Under the pieces are notes generated by a model that had not been told where the DNA came from, did no database searches, and was given only the letters and a program-made list of their open reading frames with translations. 10,497 nt of DNA, taken from positions 1 to 10,497 of the forward strand of contig CAMWVO010000032.1 in assembly GCA_947177695.1 (NCBI GenBank). The letters are read 5' to 3'. Positions within the stretch are counted from its first letter, which is position 1; each line of letters starts with the position of its first letter. The position numbers and the translations under genes are program-made. The stretch comes from an uncultured Clostridia bacterium (GTDB taxonomy: Bacteria > Bacillota > Clostridia > Oscillospirales > Ruminococcaceae). Below are positions 1 to 6,213 of this stretch, piece after piece.

Positions 1-234
1 AAGCAGATAATTCTGCGTAAAATCATACAGTTTGCGGTTATAGAGGCGGAAGTGGTGGTCACCTGTATAATAAGTCCCATAATTCACACGGAAAAAGCCG
101 AGGTTATTATAGGTGTGGTTATCAGTGTGCTGGTGATATTTATACTTGTCAATTTTATCAGTATTATGAACAATTATTTTTCCGCAAAACAGCTTACAAA
201 AGAGCTTATGCAGTTTCAGGAAAATATGAAGTAG
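1..234 (+). CDS. C-terminal part of a small membrane protein, function unknown (partial or GTG-started)
   Basis: The reading frame is open from the first base and stops with TAG at 232-234, so a protein may enter from outside the window. About 77 residues are visible. Residues 33-56 are a strongly hydrophobic, Val/Ile-rich stretch that looks like a transmembrane helix. Residues 12-28 are a weaker hydrophobic stretch, and the tail after the helix is polar (Lys, Gln, Glu). Alternatively the gene starts at the GTG at 52-54, which has a GAGG about 5 nt upstream and would give a 60-residue one- or two-pass membrane protein. I do not recognise the family. It is the only plus-strand candidate and converges on the minus-strand cassette, so it is probably host or flanking DNA. 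Confidence 0.4.
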   Translation, partial: KQIILRKIIQFAVIEAEVVVTCIISPIIHTEKAEVIIGVVISVLVIFILVNFISIMNNYFSAKQLTKELMQFQENMK

Positions 235-435
235 TACCAATTACCTGTTCAATAACAGCTGCGGTTCCGCTGTCTGCAAACATAAGTGTATTATTAAAAC
301 AAAAGCCATGTTACGAAATTAGGCTATTGCCGAGCGGAGTCTAAACCGGGATTTTGATCATCCGCAATAATTTCCAAAAGACAGTTTGAAATTTATTGTA
401 AATTACAGCAAACCGCGTAATATTTTTATATAATA
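235..435. other. Convergent intergenic region without a recognised gene
   Basis: About 200 bases between the convergent plus-strand membrane ORF and the minus-strand peptidase gene. I see no convincing ORF, no tRNA-like fold and no intrinsic terminator with a clear U-tract in either direction. An 11-base palindrome (TGTAAATTACA) lies near 397-407, and GCGGA and TCCGC segments around 335-365 could pair weakly. Confidence 0.4.
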
Positions 436-795
436 TCAGATAGTGATCTCCCAAAAGTATTTCCTTTTACATTCGGGAAAATTTTCCATAACCCCATGTT
501 CGGGGTCATAAAAAATTCCCTCTGCGTACAGCGACCAGTGCCAGCAGCGCAGAGTTTCTAGGCTTAGCAGTGCAATTACAGGCAAGTCCGCTTTTGTAAA
601 CACCTGCTTACGTTCAGAAGATAGTTTAAACCCGTGCTTTTCAAGCGTCTGCTTCATTTCACGGAAAGTAGTTTCCCTATCGTTTTGGAGTTCCATACAG
701 ATACTCTCAACGCTCACATCCAGCAGCATGGCAAGCACCGCCTGACCGCACTGTAAATCGTTAGGTTCGTGAATATAACTGAACAACTCTTTCAT
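436..795 (-). CDS. C39/papain-like cysteine peptidase associated with the amidoligase cassette
   Basis: A compact predicted thiol peptidase of about 119 residues. The nucleophile motif LQCGQAVLAML places the catalytic Cys at about residue 16, at the start of a helix. The motif CWHWSLYAEG puts the catalytic His at about residue 86, and FYDPEHG gives the acidic partner at about 97. This Cys...His...Asp order and spacing, with the 'HW...fyDP' signature, fits bacteriocin-leader C39-type and other small papain-fold peptidases. No signal peptide or membrane segment is visible, so it is probably cytoplasmic and lacks the ABC transporter parts of true C39 exporters. The ATG at 795 was chosen because the conserved part begins just after it. 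However, its SD (AAGGA) is almost against the start, and a TTG at 864 would extend the protein by 23 residues. It is third in order after the amidoligase and cyclotransferase genes, which suggests it cleaves or recycles a product of that cassette. The exact substrate is unknown. Confidence 0.65.
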   Translation of the reverse strand: MKELFSYIHEPNDLQCGQAVLAMLLDVSVESICMELQNDRETTFREMKQTLEKHGFKLSSERKQVFTKADLPVIALLSLETLRCWHWSLYAEGIFYDPEHGVMENFPECKRKYFWEITI

Positions 796-958
796 TCCTT
801 TCTTCAACAAAGTAAGCGAATAATATTTTCTGCATACAGCTGTAATTTGACAAGCAAAATACAAAAACTCCGCTCCAAATTACCAACAAACGGTAAAAAG
901 GAACAGGGTTTTTGTATTAAAGAAGTGCTTTTTGCAAACTACCTCAAGCATTGATAAT

Positions 959-987
959 AGTATAACATAAAAAATTATCGCCGTCCA
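959..987 (-). promoter_or_regulatory. Candidate sigma-A promoter upstream of the peptidase gene
   Basis: On the minus strand, TGGACG (987-982) and TATACT (964-959) are separated by 17 bases. The -10 is near-consensus and the -35 matches 4 of 6. It overlaps nothing coding, just past the end of the cyclotransferase gene, and would leave a leader of about 160 nt before the peptidase start. This suggests the peptidase can be transcribed independently. Confidence 0.4.
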
Positions 988-1005
988 TAAACATATGATA
1001 GAAAT

Positions 1006-1454
1006 TCACGATAAATCCTCCAACGATTTCTGAACCCGAAACATAAAATCGAATAAAGTCTCGCAGTCAATACCGCAGTCGGAATATCCATCAAGAATAA
1101 CGTTGAAATACGTTTCTGACGGCAATTTAACGGGCTTTTGAGCAACCATTGCATAAACCCATCGACAAGTTCCCCGCCGCACACGGCGCGTACAGCGCGT
1201 TTTCCGTAAAGTCTCGGATATCCTTCATACAGATCAAGCCGTCGCTCATCGGCGGCGGAAATCTTCCAAACGCCGATTGGAACGCTCACGCCATTGCAGG
1301 GTATAATATCAGCCACGCCCACATTATCGCCCTTGAAGGTCAGTGTATGATCCTTGATAAACCCCGTCCCGACGAACTCTGCGTCGGGACATCTGTATGC
1401 CATCTGATTGTGATTGAGTTTGCTACCGTATGCAAAATAAATTTTCTTTTCCAT
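1006..1454 (-). pseudogene. Gamma-glutamylcyclotransferase (GGCT/AIG2-like), frameshifted
   Basis: The GGCT fold is recognisable from IYFAYGSKLN near the N-terminus (canonically YGSNLN), RCPDAEFVG, and DERRLDLYEGYPRLYGK, which includes the likely catalytic Glu at residue 77. Family members cleave gamma-glutamyl amines or peptides and release 5-oxoproline. The start at 1454 follows AAAGGAG with 7-8 nt spacing. After Asp98-Gly99 (GGG codon at 1160-1158) the frame breaks. In the original frame the sequence becomes nonfamily and runs to a stop at 975. Moving to the -1 frame restores a family-like end (VYAMVAQKPVKLPSET, then YFNVILDGYSDCG) and stops at 1006. A single G lost from a GGGG run explains this exactly. 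The Lys in place of the usual Asn of YGSNL is a second possible sign of decay. The neighbouring amidoligase suggests a bond-breaking partner. The family call is firm; whether the gene is functional is uncertain. Confidence 0.72.
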
Positions 1455-1472
1455 AATAAAACTCCTTTTCGT

Positions 1473-1508
1473 AAGGCGGAAACCAAAGGCTTCCGCCCTT
1501 GGTTTTTT
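1473..1508. other. Intercistronic hairpin between amidoligase and cyclotransferase genes
   Basis: GGCGGAA (1475-1481) pairs with TTCCGCC (1491-1497) around a 9-base loop; flanking AAG/CTT extend it with one bulged base. Read on the plus strand it is followed by CTTGGTTTTTT and resembles an intrinsic terminator. Read on the minus strand (the coding direction) there is no U-tract, so it may only act as a processing or stability element there, or block antisense transcription. Confidence 0.45.
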
Positions 1509-1547
1509 ATGCTGAATACCGCCAAGCGATATTGCTATCAAGGTTTG

Positions 1548-2375
1548 CTAAAAGTGCTGACGCGCCGTTTTGAATTCGTCCCCGATAAGTCCAAGGCGGA
1601 GAAGCCATGTTCTGAAGGTGTACCGCTCGTTGCCCGAAACGGTAACCTTCGGCGAAGCCGACCGTTGTGTAAGAGCCTGATTGTTTACCGCAAGGCAAAA
1701 CTGTATATATGCCTTGAGCTTGCCCGCATGGGTGGTGCTGTTAAAAAGCCTGAACTCCACAGTACCCTTGGTAAAAACCGCGTGAAGATTAAGTCCGTGG
1801 TAGCGGCTGCTGTTGTAGTGTGAATTCCTTGAACTGCCGCAGCCATCGTACCATATATCCGCGATCTTTTCTTTTGTATCGGGCTTTTGGACATTGAACT
1901 TATTGATGATATTCGTTTCAAGCTTTTTGCAGTACGTGCTTGCTCTGTTCGGGTTGATTTGGAGAGCCTTGTAGATCATGTCCTGCTTTGATGCCATGAT
2001 ATTTACAAGATTCCGCAGGGTTTTGGCGGTATGCTTTTCCGCGCCGACGTGTATGTGTATACCGCATGAGCTGTTGGCTTTTGCGCCCGCGTGACGAAGC
2101 TGTCTGAGTATCTCCTGCAGATCGGAAATGTCCTCATACTGAAGTATCGGCGTTACAACCTCGGAAGCGTATTCGCCGCCCCTGCCCTCGGTGTTTATAC
2201 TGCTGTCCCGCATGACCTTCCATGTGCGTCCCTTGCGGTCTGCCGCCGTGTAGGTGTCGTATCCGCCTCTTTCGTAATGTGAAGCTGTTCCGAAATAGTT
2301 TGCAATGACCTCTGCGGTTCTTTTTCTTGTAATGCCCGTAAGTTCGATCTCAACGCCGAAATTCTGATTTTTCAT
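1548..2375 (-). CDS. Amidoligase_2 family protein (putative ATP-dependent COOH-NH2 ligase)
   Basis: A 275-residue protein with the hallmarks of the Amidoligase_2 family, related to the glutamine-synthetase/gamma-glutamyl-cysteine-ligase fold: FGVEIELTG at residues 6-14 (metal-binding acidic residues), EYASEVVTP at 69-76, CGIHIHVGAE at 104-113, and TVEFRLFNSTTH at 205-216 with the conserved Arg. Such enzymes are predicted to join a carboxylate to an amine using ATP, making isopeptide or gamma-glutamyl-type links. The ATG at 2375 follows TCGGAGGT with good spacing, so upstream in-frame codons are not used. The C-terminus looks clipped: translation stops right after QHF at 1550-1548, but the next frame reads LLANLDSNIAWRYSA and ends at 1507, a typical end for this family. 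One base lost from the run at 1550-1553 would explain it. It is first in a cassette with a cyclotransferase and a cysteine peptidase and has its own promoter. The physiological substrate is unknown. Confidence 0.82.
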   Translation of the reverse strand: MKNQNFGVEIELTGITRKRTAEVIANYFGTASHYERGGYDTYTAADRKGRTWKVMRDSSINTEGRGGEYASEVVTPILQYEDISDLQEILRQLRHAGAKANSSCGIHIHVGAEKHTAKTLRNLVNIMASKQDMIYKALQINPNRASTYCKKLETNIINKFNVQKPDTKEKIADIWYDGCGSSRNSHYNSSRYHGLNLHAVFTKGTVEFRLFNSTTHAGKLKAYIQFCLAVNNQALTQRSASPKVTVSGNERYTFRTWLLRLGLIGDEFKTARQHF

Positions 2376-2408
2376 TTTAATTACCTCCGAAAACTGTTCG
2401 TTTTTCTT

Positions 2409-2423
2409 ACTGTGTGTGACAGT
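2409..2423. promoter_or_regulatory. Inverted repeat over the amidoligase promoter, candidate operator
   Basis: ACTGTGTGTGACAGT is a perfect ACTGT/ACAGT inverted repeat with a 5-base spacer. It overlaps the TATACT -10 box and the expected transcription start of the amidoligase gene, a position suited to repression. The adjacent XRE-type protein is the natural candidate to bind it; this is inference from position only. Confidence 0.4.
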
Positions 2424-2449
2424 ATAACTCTGTTCGCGGAGGATAGCAA
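2421..2449 (-). promoter_or_regulatory. Sigma-A-type promoter for the amidoligase operon
   Basis: On the minus strand TTGCTA (2449-2444) and TATACT (2426-2421) are separated by exactly 17 bases. Transcription would begin near 2414, leaving a leader of about 40 nt that contains the GGAGGT ribosome binding site of the amidoligase gene at 2375. Confidence 0.55.
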
Positions 2450-2481
2450 TCATCTTACCGGACAAACTTTCGGGGACATTT

Positions 2482-2498
2482 TTGTCGCTTAGCGACAA
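2482..2498. repeat. Perfect short hairpin at the end of the XRE gene
   Basis: TTGTCGC and GCGACAA form a 7-bp stem with a 3-base loop. The TAA stop of the XRE-type gene sits in the loop. There is no U-tract on the minus strand (AAAAATG follows), so it is not a convincing terminator; it could be an mRNA-stabilising hairpin or a protein-binding site. Confidence 0.45.
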
Positions 2499-2695
2499 TG
2501 GTCAAAGTGAATAAAATCGTGTATTTCACACTCAAGAACGGAACAAATTTTATCAATATGCTCCAGCTTGAGGAACGGGCAGGAATTGCCGCAGATAGCA
2601 CATATAGTGGAGGGTCTGATACCCGTTCGGGCGGCAAGCTCGGCTTGCGTCATACCGCGGTCGGAAAGCAATTTACGCAGATTTATTTTTATCAT
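2489..2695 (-). CDS. Small XRE/Cro-CI-type helix-turn-helix regulator
   Basis: A 68-residue protein consisting of almost one HTH_3 domain: INLRKLLSDRGMTQAELAARTGI followed by RPSTICAICG as the recognition helix, then LKLEHIDKICSVLECEIHDFI. The MTQ.ELA..TGI pattern is classic for the XRE family, and the length suits YozG-like single-domain repressors that bind DNA as dimers. Its ATG overlaps the stop of the upstream methyltransferase remnant as ATGA, and AGGAGG lies 7 nt before the start, so the two were translationally coupled. The TAA stop lies in a perfect hairpin. The next gene, the amidoligase, has its own promoter with an inverted repeat over the -10 box, making this regulator a candidate controller of that operon or of its own. 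The fold is clear; the target is inferred. Confidence 0.8.
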   Translation of the reverse strand: MIKINLRKLLSDRGMTQAELAARTGIRPSTICAICGNSCPFLKLEHIDKICSVLECEIHDFIHFDHCR

Positions 2696-3291
2696 GTCAA
2701 ACCTCCTAAGATGTGCGCGATAACGTCCACCGTCCAGCCGTTTCCGAGCTGGCGGTAACGCTGCCTGTCGGATACTCCCGCTGTGTAGTTGTCGGACAGG
2801 GGCTGAAGCCTCTCACATTCCACTGGAGACAGCTTGCGGATCAGGTAGTCGCCGTCGGGGAGATCAATTTTGTACAGTCCCATTACTGCGCCCTGACCGC
2901 CGCCGCTTGCACAAATAGAAACGAATTTGCCGTGAACAGAATAAACCCTGTGTTCGCGGGAATCGCTGCCTATGTCACCGATACGGATAGGTACTGCGAC
3001 CATAGTCCGCTGATGCCGTTCAAGCGTATTTTTCAGCGTTGCACCGCTGTAATTTGCCGTAAGGCAATAGGATTTACCCTGCCAAGGCACAGCATTGTCG
3101 ACAATATCTTTAAGCAAAATTCCTTTGTCGGCGGGCTGGGTAACACCCGGAATATTAGTCCAGTAACAGCGTTTGCGTTGTTGTGCTGACACAAGCGCGG
3201 AGTTTATCATTATCGGTTGCACGCCGAACCTTTTTGAAATTTCGTCCTTGATGTTTTGGTGTATAGAGTGGTTATTTTCGTACAAAAAATC
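2692..3291 (-). pseudogene. DNA (cytosine-5) methyltransferase, C-terminal fragment
   Basis: The C-terminal half of a Dcm-type enzyme that methylates cytosine at C5 using S-adenosylmethionine. Conserved pieces in order are FLYENNHSI (motif VI region), SALVSAQQRKRCYWTNIPG (motif VIII, QxRxR), a target-recognition region, IRKLSPVECERLQPLSDNYT (motif IX) and QLGNGWTVDVIAHI (motif X). Motif I (the AdoMet-binding FxGxG) and the catalytic PCQ motif IV are absent: family similarity begins at about 3288, and the open frame farther upstream to 3438 is only a shadow of the phage minor capsid gene. The fragment therefore cannot be catalytic on its own. Its TGA overlaps the ATG of the XRE regulator. It probably lost its 5' part in the rearrangement at ~3290. 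No start codon with an SD is evident at the join. Confidence 0.8.
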
Positions 3292-3527
3292 CCGCGCCCC
3301 GCGTTGTTGTAATACACGGAGCGGGAATACGAGGCAATGTAGCGCAGTATCCCCGACCCGATGACCGAGCCGAGGATAACGGAACGCTTCAGAAAGCCCG
3401 TCTGAAACGGAGTGTATTTGTCCATGTGGCGGATACACTCGCTGTCAATAAATTTCTGGACTTTCCCGCCTTTTTGCAGTCCCCGTTCGCGGAGAAGCTG
3501 TTCGGTAGGCTTGATCGTAAATCCCAT
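3210..3527 (-). pseudogene. Phage minor capsid protein (Minor_capsid_2-like), 3'-truncated
   Basis: Residues 1-79 look like the small minor capsid/head-closure proteins of Firmicutes siphophages: a leader with GLQKGGKVQKFIDSE, then IRHMDKYTPFQTGFL, a GSVIGSGILRYIASYS segment and SVYYNNAGRG. In relatives this last part is followed by a region ending around a WFERMK-type motif, which is missing. At about 3291 the frame runs into methyltransferase DNA and ends after ~26 unrelated residues (TAA/TAG region at 3210), so the product is a chimera. The ATG at 3527 is one base after the preceding gene's TAG, with GGAG upstream. The gene ends the intact head block; no tail genes follow. Confidence 0.7.
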
Positions 3528-3528
3528 A

Positions 3529-3852
3529 CTACCGCGCTCCAATCTCAAAATGATTTAGTTCGGGACTGCCATAGTCAAGAAACGGAGCTGACATCACCGT
3601 CAAAGCCTGTTCACGAACGAACTCGGAAATATCCTCAAGCTTCCCGCGGACAATATAGTCCCGCTTTTTAACGTCGGCGTCCGGGTCGAAAATATACACA
3701 GAGACCTTGTCGGCGTTTTCGTCGCCGTACTTCTTGACCTCGTAGCCCTCGACCTCCTGCCACATACAGGGGTACGTCCCGGTGATATAGTACTCGTCGT
3801 TATCATCGGAGCGGAGTATCGTGCAGTATCCGTTTGTAGGCATATCCGTCAT
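3529..3852 (-). CDS. Putative head-tail joining / minor head protein
   Basis: A 107-residue acidic protein (MTDMPTNGY..., with many Asp/Glu and Tyr) lying between the gp6-like connector and a minor capsid gene, the slot that usually holds a head-closure (stopper) protein in siphophage head modules. The middle contains WQEVEGYEVKKYGDENADKV followed by VYIFDPDADVKKRDYIVRG, a beta-rich pattern seen in small phage joining proteins. The ATG at 3852 overlaps the TGA of the upstream gene as ATGA, so it is translationally coupled and the longer in-frame extension upstream is not used. The role comes from position and size rather than a strong family match. Confidence 0.65.
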   Translation of the reverse strand: MTDMPTNGYCTILRSDDNDEYYITGTYPCMWQEVEGYEVKKYGDENADKVSVYIFDPDADVKKRDYIVRGKLEDISEFVREQALTVMSAPFLDYGSPELNHFEIGAR

Positions 3853-4199
3853 ATCCACCCCACCGCCTTTACAAGATCGGCAAGATAAAGCTGTATGGTG
3901 TCGTCCAGTTTTTGCGCGTCGGTGCGCTGTGTACTGACGGCATAAGAAACGGAGACGTTCCCGACTTTTTCGGAGCTTTTCACTCCGCCCCGCTCGTTTC
4001 CACGAATGGTCTCCGCAAGCGCGCAACACGCTTTTTTCACGCGTTCAGACATCTCATCAGTGACACCAGCTTTTTTGAGGATATAGTTTGTCCTGCTGTC
4101 GATGTAGTCCGAAGCACGCTCCGAGAGCCGAACAAACTCGGCTTCGGAAAGCGTGCCGCGGTACACCTCGCGGTAGAATTTGTAATCGGCATATGCCAT
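3849..4199 (-). CDS. Phage gp6-like head-tail connector protein
   Basis: A 116-residue, largely alpha-helical protein: MAYADYKFYREVYRGTLSE..., then FVRLSERASDYIDSRTNYIL, then ERVKKACCALAETIRG, ending with QLYLADLVKAVGWI. The pattern of an N-terminal small helix, a 'R.AS.yID..T' helix and a 'vk.A.C..AE.i' helix is that of gp6-like (HK97) adaptors, which form the ring beneath the portal and connect head to tail. The start at 4199 matches the family N-terminus and lies just before the stop of the upstream gene (TAA at 4201). It is second of four small connector-type genes after the major capsid gene. Confidence 0.75.
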   Translation of the reverse strand: MAYADYKFYREVYRGTLSEAEFVRLSERASDYIDSRTNYILKKAGVTDEMSERVKKACCALAETIRGNERGGVKSSEKVGNVSVSYAVSTQRTDAQKLDDTIQLYLADLVKAVGWI

Positions 4200-4200
4200 A

Positions 4201-4554
4201 TTACTGCACCTCTTTGTCGGCTTCGGCGGCATAGATCGCCGAAACAAATTCCGCCTTTGTACGCGCTCCGCCCAGATCAATGCCGTTTTTGGCGGCGTAC
4301 TCCTTGAGCTGCGGGACGGTCATTTCTTCAAGCCCCACGCTGCCCGCTTCGGCAGCGGCAGCGTGTTCTTCGGTGATTTCGTCCGAAGCTGATACAGCTT
4401 CGCCGTCAACGCTCTCATCGGGGGTAACCTTGTAGCCCTTGCTCTGCAGGCGCGACGCGAGGAACGCGTCCTCGGTGTGCGCTGTGCCCTGCGTAAAAGA
4501 GAGTCCCATATGCTCGCCCGTATAATTTCTGCCCATAATGATCTTAAATCCCAT
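4201..4554 (-). CDS. Small phage head protein with C-terminal HeH/LEM-like domain
   Basis: About 118 residues from the ATG at 4554, with GGGAGGA upstream; longer in-frame starts run into the capsid gene and are rejected. The N-terminal half (GRNYTGEHMGLSFTQGTAHT, then SKGYKV) resembles small proteins located immediately after major capsid genes. A low-complexity Ala/Glu-rich linker follows (residues ~50-75). The C-terminal ~35 residues, EEMTVPQLKEYAAKNGIDL followed by GARTKAEFVSAI, form a HeH/SAP-like two-helix motif, usually nucleic-acid-binding and common in phage head-tail proteins. Its precise role is unknown; it may decorate or line the head or contact DNA. Confidence 0.7.
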   Translation of the reverse strand: MGFKIIMGRNYTGEHMGLSFTQGTAHTEDAFLASRLQSKGYKVTPDESVDGEAVSASDEITEEHAAAAEAGSVGLEEMTVPQLKEYAAKNGIDLGGARTKAEFVSAIYAAEADKEVQ

Positions 4555-4576
4555 AATGATACATATCCTCCCATCT

Positions 4577-5566
4577 TTACTGTACCTTGATGCCGCGCAT
4601 AACGCCCGCATTAAGACTGTTTTTAAGTACGACCGCCGCAACCATCTCAACCTCGCCCTTTTTAACCGCACCGGGCTGCTTAAGATCGGGCAGATAGGTG
4701 CTGATCACCTTGCCGCCCTTGGGGGATACGGCGTGAAAACCGTCCAGACCAAACTTGACAGCATAGAGATCGCAGAGACCCGCGGTCTCGGTCTCACTGC
4801 TGCCGATCTTTGCCGAGTAGGGCGACGTAACGTCAACGGTGGACGTACCGTTAAAATATTTGCCGAGGTCGATAAAGGGTATGCCGTCGTAGCCCTGCGC
4901 TTTGCGACCGAAGCTGTCCTCGCTCTGGGTCAAATATCCCGCGCGGGAAGCGACAGCCTGCAGGCGGCTGATGATCTTAGAACCGCCGAGAAATGCGTCG
5001 GGCTTACCGTCAAGTCCCGACAGGAAGTCGTCGATCGTATCCAAAAAATTGCGGTAATTGGTATTAATCATCGCGGAATTGGAAAGATCGAATCCGATCG
5101 CGTCCTTGTACTCCGTAGACGTACCCGTCAGCAGCGCGTCAAGACCGTCAAATTCGCCCTCATCTTTAGCGGAATCGCCGTTGATGACAAGGTAGTGGAA
5201 ATAATTGCGGACAGCAATGATCTGCTGCTGAAGCTGGAAATTAATCTCGTTGTAATTGCCGCTTGTATCCTGAACCACACGGTCAACCTCAAACGATCCG
5301 CCGATGATCTTAAGCGGCGCATTTGCTATTTCACGCTGTGCCTCGCCGGGCTTGTATTCTGCGTTGATCTGACGGGTCGAGGCGGTGGACGGCGTTTTGA
5401 GACGCGTATAGCCGTAGATCATCGCCGATCCGCCCGTACCGGGGGAAACAGCATCGTCAAACGTGAGCCTGTCAAGCAGCGCTGACGAACGTCTGAACTC
5501 GTCGATAACCGCGCGATCGATCTTAGTGGGCATTCCGACTTTTGCTTCTGCAAGTGTAATAGGCAT
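4577..5566 (-). CDS. Phage major capsid protein
   Basis: A 329-residue protein that would form the icosahedral shell. Residues 1-30 (MPITLAEAKVGMPTKIDRAV) form an N-arm leading into AVIDEFRRSSALLDRLTFDD, the usual start of tailed-phage coat proteins. A central INFQLQQQIIAVRNYFHYLV helix, the FDGLDALL segment, SGLDGKPDAFLGGSKII, and a terminal beta-rich part (KFGLDGFHAVSPKGGKV ... GVMRGIKVQ) agree with the HK97-fold coat proteins of Firmicutes siphophages that pair with GP20 scaffolds. AAAGGAGGA lies 7 nt before the ATG, a strong site fitting high expression. The gene appears full-length and undisturbed, even though the surrounding element is degraded. Confidence 0.88.
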   Translation of the reverse strand: MPITLAEAKVGMPTKIDRAVIDEFRRSSALLDRLTFDDAVSPGTGGSAMIYGYTRLKTPSTASTRQINAEYKPGEAQREIANAPLKIIGGSFEVDRVVQDTSGNYNEINFQLQQQIIAVRNYFHYLVINGDSAKDEGEFDGLDALLTGTSTEYKDAIGFDLSNSAMINTNYRNFLDTIDDFLSGLDGKPDAFLGGSKIISRLQAVASRAGYLTQSEDSFGRKAQGYDGIPFIDLGKYFNGTSTVDVTSPYSAKIGSSETETAGLCDLYAVKFGLDGFHAVSPKGGKVISTYLPDLKQPGAVKKGEVEMVAAVVLKNSLNAGVMRGIKVQ

Positions 5567-5580
5567 TTTTTAGTCCTCCT

Positions 5581-6138
5581 TTAAATATTAGCGTAAAATT
5601 CTTTTACTCCCTCGGAGATTGTGTCGTTTCCGGGATCTCCAGCAGGAGTGGTGTGCTGTGCGCCCAGCTGGGCGGTCATACCCGTGGGGTTGGTCTTGGC
5701 GGGGTCGGGCTTGTCATCGCCGAACAGAAACGCCTTTTCGGTCTTGAGACGTTCCAGCTGTTCCGATACGCCCACAAGCTTGCCGTTATCAAGCTTAACG
5801 AGACTGCGGTCGATGAGACCCTTAACGATTTCCATGTCCCGCGCTCCGCAGCCCGCAAGGGCAAGGGACAGCGCGCCGTCAAGTTTCAGCGCGGCGGTGT
5901 CGGTATTGTACTTTTCGATCATCTCCGCAAGATCGTCTTTGAGCTTGCCAACGTCCACGCCGTCAAACTTTTTGACCGTCTCGTTCAGCTCCCTGATCTT
6001 GTCCGTCGCCATAGTCAGCTCCGCGTCCTTGTCGGTAAGCTTTTTCGCTTCGGCGGAGACTTCGGCTTCGTTCAGAGCAAGCACTTTTTTTGCCGCATCT
6101 TCGGGTATGCCGAGAGCGGTCAGTTCTTCCAATTTCAT
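5581..6138 (-). CDS. Phage scaffold protein, GP20 family
   Basis: A 185-residue protein typical of Phage_GP20 scaffolds: a short N-terminal helix (MKLEELTALGIPEDAAKKVL), a long charged coiled-coil-like region (residues ~25-80, Lys/Glu/Asp-rich), a GCGARDMEIVKGLID helix in the middle (residues ~95-110), LERLKTEKAFLFG, and a Pro/Gly/Thr-rich tail. Scaffolds direct assembly of the major capsid protein into procapsids and leave before DNA fills the head. AAGGAGGAT precedes the ATG at 6138. It stops 14 bp before the capsid ATG, the expected gene order. Confidence 0.85.
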   Translation of the reverse strand: MKLEELTALGIPEDAAKKVLALNEAEVSAEAKKLTDKDAELTMATDKIRELNETVKKFDGVDVGKLKDDLAEMIEKYNTDTAALKLDGALSLALAGCGARDMEIVKGLIDRSLVKLDNGKLVGVSEQLERLKTEKAFLFGDDKPDPAKTNPTGMTAQLGAQHTTPAGDPGNDTISEGVKEFYANI

Positions 6139-6164
6139 GTGGTATCCTCCTTAAAAAATGGTAT

Positions 6165-6212
6165 AAAAAATGCGCCTAAAACGGCGTTTTAAGGCTGTTT
6201 TAAGTGCGTTTT
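6165..6212. repeat. AT-rich imperfect nested inverted repeats between small ORF and scaffold gene
   Basis: CCTAAAACG (6175-6183) faces CGTTTTAAGG (6185-6194) with one unpaired base, and an outer AAAAA..GC / GC.TTTTT pairing encloses it. GTTTTAAG also occurs twice (6186-6193 and 6197-6204). It lies just upstream of the scaffold RBS; it could be a structured leader or the remains of a second terminator. Confidence 0.35.
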
Positions 6213-6213
6213 T

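Noticed and set aside
330..370. Possible tRNA remnant or attachment site in the left intergenic region
   Set aside because: No cloverleaf or matching direct repeat could be found elsewhere in the window, so no att site is claimed.
1154..1162. Programmed -1 frameshifting at GGGTTTA in the cyclotransferase gene
   Set aside because: The heptamer matches a known viral slippery site, but it is in the wrong phase: the zero frame reads GGG TTT, not G GGT TTA. A lost G is simpler.
1149..1823. Plus-strand 224-codon open frame across the cyclotransferase and amidoligase genes
   Set aside because: Antisense to two genes with clear family motifs; it crosses the intercistronic hairpin and shows no family resemblance.
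3292..3438. N-terminal extension of the methyltransferase frame up to 3438
   Set aside because: This part overlaps the minor capsid coding sequence in another frame and has no methyltransferase motif I or IV; family sequence begins only at about 3288.
4538..5485. Long plus-strand open frame opposite the major capsid gene
   Set aside because: It is antisense to a convincing capsid protein with an excellent RBS and has no recognisable family; it arises from the codon bias of the real gene.
5621..6192. Two overlapping plus-strand open frames opposite the scaffold gene
   Set aside because: Low-complexity Ser/Ala-rich or Val/Arg-rich translations without an RBS; shadows of the GP20 gene.
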